A stretch of DNA of 35,216 nt from DATAUK01 sp036268295 (GTDB lineage Bacteria > Actinomycetota > Actinomycetes > JAFAQI01), in assembly GCA_036268295.1 (NCBI GenBank), contig DATAUK010000003.1:1-35216 (forward strand). Direction: 5' to 3'. Below the pieces are notes generated by a model, which saw only the letters and a program-made list of their open reading frames with translations, ran no database searches and was not told the DNA's origin. Below, piece after piece: positions 31,095 through 35,216 of this stretch; the stretch's first letter is position 1; each line of letters starts with the position of its first letter. The position numbers and the translations under genes are program-made.

Positions 31095-32545
31095 GCAGGT
31101 TTCAGGTGCCGCTCGCGGTGGTCGTCGCGTTGGTGGCGATCGTGGTGCTCGCTATCGTCGGCAGCGTCGTCGGTTCGGCCGCGCAACCGCTGACCTTGCC
31201 GCCGGTCGCTACCGCGCCGGTGACGTCCTCGACGCTGGTCTGCCCCAGCGTCACCGGCCAGCCCGCCGGCACCGTCTCACATGCTGACGTCGCGGACGTC
31301 GCGAGTGCGCTGAGCCCGCCGTCACGAAGCACCGGCAGCGTGACCGCGACGGTGCTGGCAGCCGCCAACACCAAGACCACCTCGATGAAGGTCGCGCCGA
31401 CCAGTGTCGTGACGAGCGTGGCGAAGAAGCGCCAGACGATTGCGATCGCGACGGCAGGGTCGATTGCGGCGACCACGGTTGCCGACGAGGTCACCGCGAC
31501 CCCGGCCGGCGCGGCGCGGGCACTGTCGGGGGTGCGTTGCGAGGCGCCGGAGACCGACTGGTGGTTCGCCGGAGCGGACGGCCGGGTCGGCTTCAGCGAC
31601 ACACTGGTGCTCGCCAACCCGGCCCCGACTCAGGCTGTGGTCTCGGTCTCGATCTGGGGTCCGGGCGGACCGCGGCTCAACTCGCGGCTCGGAGTCCTGC
31701 GGCTGGCAGCCCAGTCGCATCTGGTGATCCCGATTGCGGCCCATGCGCCGGATATCGCGAGGCTCGCGGTGCACGTCCACGCCGAGAGTGGCGCGGTGAG
31801 CGCTGCGATGTTCGACGAGCGGACGTCCGCGCTGGCCTCCGACGGCTCTGACTATCTGCCGCCGACCGCGGCCCCGTCGCGCTCACTGGTCATCGCCGGC
31901 TTCCTTGCCGGCAAGGGCTCTCGCCAGGTCATCATCGCCAACCCGGGCGGCGTCGATGCGACCGTCGGACTTCGACTGGTCACCGCGTCCGGCTCGTTCG
32001 TGCCCTCCGGCGCGAGCCAGGTGGTGGTCCGCGCCGGGCGCACCAGCCGAGTCGACCTCGACCGTGCCTTCGCCGGCACGACCGGCGCGGTGCAGCTCAG
32101 CAGCGACCAGCCGATCGTCGCGCAGGGGCTCGCCGTCAGGGTCGCGACACCGCAGCGGCCCGACCTGATGTGGCTGGCCGCGACCCCGCCGCTTGCCGGG
32201 CCGGCAGCGGTGGCGACCGGCCGGGTTCCGACCGGTGGCCACGCGGCGTTGCTGCTCACCGCGCCGCAAGGCGCTGCGCAGGTGCGGGTGACGGCGATCG
32301 GCGGGAAGACCCGGACGATCTCGATCGCCGCCGGTCGAAGCTCGGAGGTCGACATCACCTCGACGGTGACGGCGGCGACCGGCCCGTGCCCGTTCGTCGT
32401 CACACCGATCGGAAGCGAGCCGGTGTACGGCGTGCGGGTGCTGTCCTACGGCGCCGGGCTCATCACCGCCGAACCACTGGTTGAGCTGCCGAGGCCGATT
32501 CCGTTGCCGCCGGTCCAACAGGACCAGGGCATCGCCACCCGCTAG
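31091..32545 (+). CDS. DUF5719 family membrane-anchored extracytoplasmic protein
   Basis: 484 residues. One N-terminal helix (VPLAVVVALVAIVVLAIVG) with no clear cleavage site suggests an anchored protein with a Ser/Thr/Ala-rich linker and an external domain. That domain repeats a pattern such as FSDTLVLANPAPTQAVVSVSIWGPGG and RQVIIANPGGVDATVGLRLV, Ig-like beta-sandwich strands typical of DUF5719. Two Cys (VRCEAPE and TGPCPF) may pair. Coupling to the GT2 gene by ATGA overlap implies joint work in surface glycan assembly. Function unknown. The TAG stop shares CTAG with the convergent zincin-like gene. Confidence 0.88.
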   Translation: MSRFQVPLAVVVALVAIVVLAIVGSVVGSAAQPLTLPPVATAPVTSSTLVCPSVTGQPAGTVSHADVADVASALSPPSRSTGSVTATVLAAANTKTTSMKVAPTSVVTSVAKKRQTIAIATAGSIAATTVADEVTATPAGAARALSGVRCEAPETDWWFAGADGRVGFSDTLVLANPAPTQAVVSVSIWGPGGPRLNSRLGVLRLAAQSHLVIPIAAHAPDIARLAVHVHAESGAVSAAMFDERTSALASDGSDYLPPTAAPSRSLVIAGFLAGKGSRQVIIANPGGVDATVGLRLVTASGSFVPSGASQVVVRAGRTSRVDLDRAFAGTTGAVQLSSDQPIVAQGLAVRVATPQRPDLMWLAATPPLAGPAAVATGRVPTGGHAALLLTAPQGAAQVRVTAIGGKTRTISIAAGRSSEVDITSTVTAATGPCPFVVTPIGSEPVYGVRVLSYGAGLITAEPLVELPRPIPLPPVQQDQGIATR

Positions 32546-32988
32546 CTCTCCGGTGGTGGCTCGCTGCTGTCGAAGCCGGGATCGACGACGTCGGGCTCGA
32601 GGCCGAGATAGTTGGCGATGACCTGCACCACCACGTCATGCACCAGATCCTCGAGGTCCTCGATGTCGCGGGAGCGCAGCTCGATCGGCTTGCGGTAGAG
32701 CACGATGTGGGTCGGCGTCTTGCCGGTGCCGGGCAGGATCTGGGCCAGCAGCACCCCGGCAGACTCGATGGCGCCGTCCATGGCCGGGTGAGCCCCGTCG
32801 ACCTCGGAGCCCGGCACCAGGTCGACCGCGAACTCCACGTTGGCCAGCTGCTCGCGCCAGCGGTGCTCGACATGTTCGACGGCGTCGCTCGCGATCCGGT
32901 CGAACCGGTCGGCCGGGGACGCCGAAATCGGCACTCCGGGCGGCACCAACCGGCCCCGAATGCCACGTCCGTGACGGTCCCGGCTCAC
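32542..32988 (-). CDS. Metallopeptidase (Zincin_1-like) family protein with degenerate active site
   Basis: 148 residues. Starts SRDRHGRGIRGRLVPPGVP, an actinobacterial signature for the Rv3259-type neighbours of DUF3499, then THIVLYRKPIELR and VHDVVVQVIANYLGLEPD. Aligned with the Zincin_1 HEVAHHFGI block, the last reads QVIANYLGL, so His-Glu-x-x-His becomes Gln-Val-x-x-Asn and zinc hydrolysis looks impossible. It may be a structural or binding relative; this may be normal for the subfamily. GTG 32988 is chosen: TATCGT ends 6 nt before it and the signature starts at once. An ORF extending to 33138 is Arg-rich and unlike the family. Divergent from DUF3499. Confidence 0.82.
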   Translation of the reverse strand: MSRDRHGRGIRGRLVPPGVPISASPADRFDRIASDAVEHVEHRWREQLANVEFAVDLVPGSEVDGAHPAMDGAIESAGVLLAQILPGTGKTPTHIVLYRKPIELRSRDIEDLEDLVHDVVVQVIANYLGLEPDVVDPGFDSSEPPPES

Positions 32989-32989
32989 G

Positions 32990-33007
32990 CCCGCACGATA
33001 GTGCGGG
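32990..33007. promoter_or_regulatory. Perfect dyad over the predicted -10 of the zincin-like gene
   Basis: CCCGCAC-GATA-GTGCGGG is a perfect 7-bp inverted repeat with a 4-bp centre. On the minus strand it contains TATCGT (33000-32995), the predicted leaderless -10 for GTG 32988. It lies upstream of the predicted transcript start, so it would act as DNA, as a repressor operator, rather than as an mRNA hairpin. Confidence 0.5.
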
Positions 33008-33063
33008 ATGCGACACGAACGATGTTGTGCCCTCGGTGATAGCCGCAGGTGGCTCCGGGCGGG

Positions 33064-33069
33064 TACGGT
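33064..33069 (+). promoter_or_regulatory. Predicted leaderless -10 of the DUF3499 gene
   Basis: TACGGT (TANNNT) ends 7 nt before GTG 33077, and no ribosome site lies between. Together with the dyad at 32990-33007 it makes an 88-bp divergent control region. Confidence 0.45.
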
Positions 33070-33076
33070 CGCGCTC

Positions 33077-33448
33077 GTGAGCCCTATCCGCCGCTGCTCG
33101 CGGACTGCGTGCGCCCGTCCTGCGGTTGCAACGCTCACTTACGTCTACTCGGACTCCACCGCCGTCGTCGGACCGCTGGCGACGTACGCCGAACCGCACT
33201 CTTATGACCTGTGCGAGATCCATGCGCACGGCCTGACCGCCCCGCGTGGCTGGGAAGTGGTGCGGCTCGACATCGACGCCGAGCGCGCGGTTGGCATCGA
33301 CGATCTCGAGGCGCTCGCTGATGCCGTGCGCGAGGCGGCGAAACCCAGCTCGCAGGTCGCGGCTGAGAAGGCCGCGCCTCCGGTCGATTCGGGGGACGTT
33401 GGCCGTCGCGGCCATCTGCGCGTCCTGCCGGACCCTTCGACGTCCTGA
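33077..33448 (+). CDS. DUF3499 family protein
   Basis: 123 residues. The N-terminal RRCSRTACARPAVATLTYVYSDSTAVVGPLATYAEPHSYDLC is the DUF3499 core. Cys7, Cys12, Cys46 and His49 form a plausible zinc site (CX4C...CX2H). The C-terminal 50 residues are charged and variable. This actinobacterial family lies between the Rv3259-type gene and manB in many genomes; function unknown, possibly a small zinc-finger adaptor. GTG 33077 begins just before the conserved core, and the longer frame is Arg-rich. Confidence 0.92.
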   Translation: MSPIRRCSRTACARPAVATLTYVYSDSTAVVGPLATYAEPHSYDLCEIHAHGLTAPRGWEVVRLDIDAERAVGIDDLEALADAVREAAKPSSQVAAEKAAPPVDSGDVGRRGHLRVLPDPSTS

Positions 33449-33487
33449 CCCGTCTCTGAACTTTGCTTTGTCTTCCGACCAGCCATG

Positions 33488-33555
33488 CTCAATACAGCGA
33501 TGGTATGTCCCGATATCGCCCAAGGCTCAAGGAAATCGGCGAACCGGACGATACC
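33488..33555 (+). promoter_or_regulatory. Tandem CTCA-N17-(C/G)(C/A)CGATA boxes, sigma-28/WhiG-like
   Basis: CTCA (33488-33491) then 17 nt then CCCGATA (33509-33515), and again CTCA (33526-33529) then 17 nt then GACGATA (33547-33553), exactly 38 bp apart. Each -10 is 6 of 7 to GCCGATA of the FliA/WhiG class. An inverted repeat GGTATGTCC/GGACGATACC (33502-33510, 33546-33555) also spans the second unit. The zinc-ribbon ATG is 40 nt downstream. Confidence 0.4.
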
Positions 33556-33592
33556 TAGGTTGCCAAGTCGCCCACGCTTTGGAGAGACCGTC

Positions 33593-33850
33593 ATGAAGTC
33601 CAGCGCCTCGCTCGCCGACCAGCGTCCCGCCCAGCCGTCCTCGCTGACCCGCCGAGGTGCCCGCAGCGGCGCCGAGTGCCCGGTCTGCGGCAGCCAGCGG
33701 CTGACGTCGCTCGCGATGACGCTGACCGATGGGACCCCGGTCAACTTCTCCTCCTGCCACAACTGCGAGCACCGGGTCTGGGCCGATGACGCCGGCCGGC
33801 TGGAGTTCTCCGACGTACTCAACCGGGCGACCAAGCGCAAGGTCAGCTAG
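33593..33850 (+). CDS. Small zinc-ribbon protein
   Basis: 85 residues. Cys29/Cys32 (CPVC) and Cys55/Cys58 (CHNC) form a CxxC-X22-CxxC zinc ribbon; the first 28 residues are polar and probably disordered, and the end is basic (RATKRKVS). No enzymatic domain. ATG 33593 has GGAGAG 9-10 nt upstream, and an earlier in-frame ATG at 33485 is rejected because it lies before the control boxes. It could bind nucleic acid or a protein partner. The TAG stop forms the first bases of the TAGCGT -10 of the next gene, so the two overlap in regulation. Partner unknown. Confidence 0.82.
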   Translation: MKSSASLADQRPAQPSSLTRRGARSGAECPVCGSQRLTSLAMTLTDGTPVNFSSCHNCEHRVWADDAGRLEFSDVLNRATKRKVS

Positions 33851-33853
33851 CGT
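33848..33853 (+). promoter_or_regulatory. Predicted leaderless -10 of manB overlapping the zinc-ribbon stop codon
   Basis: TAGCGT (TANNNT) ends 7 nt before GTG 33861, and its first three bases are the stop codon of the preceding gene. This would let manB be transcribed independently of it. Confidence 0.45.
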
Positions 33854-33860
33854 CGAAAGC

Positions 33861-35216
33861 GTGACGCCCCGCCTTGCCGACATCGTCAAGGCCTACGACA
33901 TCCGGGGTGTGGTCCCCGACCAGCTCGACGAGTCGATCGCGCGCGACATCGGCGCTGCCTTCGTCAGGTATCTCGCCGCCGACCGGATCGTCATCGGCTA
34001 CGACATGCGCGAGTCCTCGCCCGGCCTTGCCAGCGGATTCGCCGCCGGCGCGATGGCCCAAGGCGCCGACGTCATCGAGGTCGGGCTCGCCTCCACTGAC
34101 CTGCTCTACTTCGCCGCCGGCAGCCTCGACATTCCCGGCGCGATGTTCACCGCGAGCCACAACCCGGCGCGCTACAACGGCATCAAGCTCTGCCGCGCGG
34201 GTGCTGCGCCGGTCGGTCAGGACAGCGGGTTGGCCGACATCCGCGCGATGGTCGAGGGCGGCCTCCCGACCTACGACGGTGCGGCCGGCTCGCTGAGCCG
34301 GCGTGATCTGCTCGGCGACTACTCCGGCTATCTCAAGTCGCTGGTGCCCGACATCGCCAACATCCGGGCGTTGAAGGTCGTCGTCGATGCCGGCAACGGC
34401 ATGGGCGGCCTGACCGTGCCGACGGTCTTCGACGACCTGCCGCTCGACGTCACCGAGCTTTTCTTCGCCCTCGACGGCAACTTCCCGAACCACGAGGCCA
34501 ACCCGATCGATCCGGCCAACCTGCGTGACCTCCAGGTGAAGGTCCGCGAGGTTCGTGCCGATCTCGGCCTTGCCTTCGACGGCGACGCCGATCGTTGCTT
34601 CGTCGTCGACGAGCGCGGCGAGATCGTCTCGCCCTCGGCGTTGACCGCGCTGATCGCGGCCCGCGAGCTCGACCGTGAGCCGGGCGCGACCGTCATCCAC
34701 AATCTGATCACCTCCCACGCCGTACCCGAGATCGTCCGCGAGCGCGGCGGCGAGCCGGTGCGGACCAGGGTCGGGCACTCGTTCATCAAGGCGACGATGG
34801 CCGAGACCGGAGCGATCTTCGGCGGCGAGCACTCCGGGCACTTCTACTTCCGCGACTTCTGGCGCGCCGACTCCGGCATGCTCGCCGCGCTTCACGTGCT
34901 CTCCGCACTCGGAACCCAGGACGGGACGCTGTCCGACCTGCTCGCGCAGTTCAGCCGGTACGCCGACTCCGGTGAGATCAACAGCGAGGTCGATGATGTC
35001 GCGGCGTCGGCGGATGCGGTGCGGGCGGCCTTTGCCGACCGCGAGGGCGCCGTCATCGATGACCTCGACGGGCTCACCGTCGAGCTGGCGGACGGGTCGT
35101 GGTTCAACCTGCGGCCCTCCAACACCGAGCCGTTGCTGCGGCTCAACGTCGAGGCAGCGGATCAGGCCGGCGTCGACCGGCTCCGCGATGAGGTCCTCGC
35201 CATCATCCGCGACTAG
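33861..35216 (+). CDS. manB: Phosphomannomutase / phosphoglucomutase (ManB type)
   Basis: 451 residues, complete, with TAG as the last three bases. Interconverts hexose-6-P and hexose-1-P (EC 5.4.2.8/5.4.2.2), feeding mannose-1-P to the guanylyltransferase at 19685. All four family loops are present: the phosphoserine loop TASHNPARYNGIK (Ser99), the Mg site DGDADR (Asp240, 242, 244), the sugar loop GGEHSGHFYF, and the phosphate loop RPSNTEPLLRLN. The N-terminal IVKAYDIRGVVPDQL is typical. GTG 33861 is the natural start. The last gene of the DUF3499/zinc-ribbon run, matching M. tuberculosis Rv3257c order. Confidence 0.96.
   Translation: MTPRLADIVKAYDIRGVVPDQLDESIARDIGAAFVRYLAADRIVIGYDMRESSPGLASGFAAGAMAQGADVIEVGLASTDLLYFAAGSLDIPGAMFTASHNPARYNGIKLCRAGAAPVGQDSGLADIRAMVEGGLPTYDGAAGSLSRRDLLGDYSGYLKSLVPDIANIRALKVVVDAGNGMGGLTVPTVFDDLPLDVTELFFALDGNFPNHEANPIDPANLRDLQVKVREVRADLGLAFDGDADRCFVVDERGEIVSPSALTALIAARELDREPGATVIHNLITSHAVPEIVRERGGEPVRTRVGHSFIKATMAETGAIFGGEHSGHFYFRDFWRADSGMLAALHVLSALGTQDGTLSDLLAQFSRYADSGEINSEVDDVAASADAVRAAFADREGAVIDDLDGLTVELADGSWFNLRPSNTEPLLRLNVEAADQAGVDRLRDEVLAIIRD

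Overview
The window is high-GC DNA (roughly 70% by eye) from an actinobacterium. The signs are a WhiB regulator, the F420 genes fbiA, fbiB and fbiC, a DUF222/HNH gene under an actinobacterial LexA box, a Cys-tailed ferrochelatase, TIGR03089, DUF3499 and DUF5719 genes, and many GTG starts. Gene content and partial order match a block of Mycobacterium tuberculosis (from memory: Rv3257c manB, Rv3258c DUF3499, Rv3259, Rv3260c whiB2, Rv3261-Rv3262 fbiAB, Rv3264c manB, Rv3268 TIGR03089, Rv3274c fadE25), but F420, menaquinone, haem and ketone-body genes are mixed in. I cannot name the genus. No tRNA, rRNA, CRISPR array or complete insertion sequence was seen.

Layout. 1-4857: two GNAT acetyltransferases, a small unknown protein, a decamer tandem repeat, an SOS-controlled DUF222/HNH protein, a Gfo/Idh/MocA oxidoreductase and an acyltransferase. 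4857-5021: a 165-bp near-palindrome filling the gap between the acyltransferase and a dienelactone hydrolase. 5841-6992: a secreted YCF48/BNR propeller. 6973-11742: menaquinone genes menD, menC and menA on the minus strand, with menE divergent. 11725-15588: a 58-residue unknown, UDP-glucose dehydrogenase, a FadE25-type acyl-CoA dehydrogenase and ferrochelatase. 15724-18338: acetoacetyl-CoA synthetase facing TIGR03089. 18527-20755: a GT4 glycosyltransferase and a mannose-1-phosphate guanylyltransferase-like protein. 20771-25323: fbiB-fbiA divergent from fbiC. 25365-27206: a coiled-coil protein with a histone-like tail. 27376-35216: whiB2, a giant GT2/membrane protein coupled to DUF5719, a degenerate zincin, DUF3499, a zinc ribbon and phosphomannomutase.

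Functionally the window joins redox-cofactor supply (menaquinone, F420, haem), envelope sugars (UDP-glucuronate, mannose-1-P, GDP-mannose, glycosyltransferases) and cell-division control (WhiB2). No gap between called genes exceeds 300 bp.

The features most worth following up are regulatory or structural. They are the 165-bp palindrome with CTAG ends, whose mismatches are mostly G-U wobbles on the minus strand; a perfect SOS box on a predicted leaderless HNH promoter; nine TANNNT hexamers exactly 6-7 nt before start codons; a leaderless 8-codon upstream ORF whose stop overlaps the fbiC start; and tandem sigma-28-like boxes before the zinc-ribbon gene.
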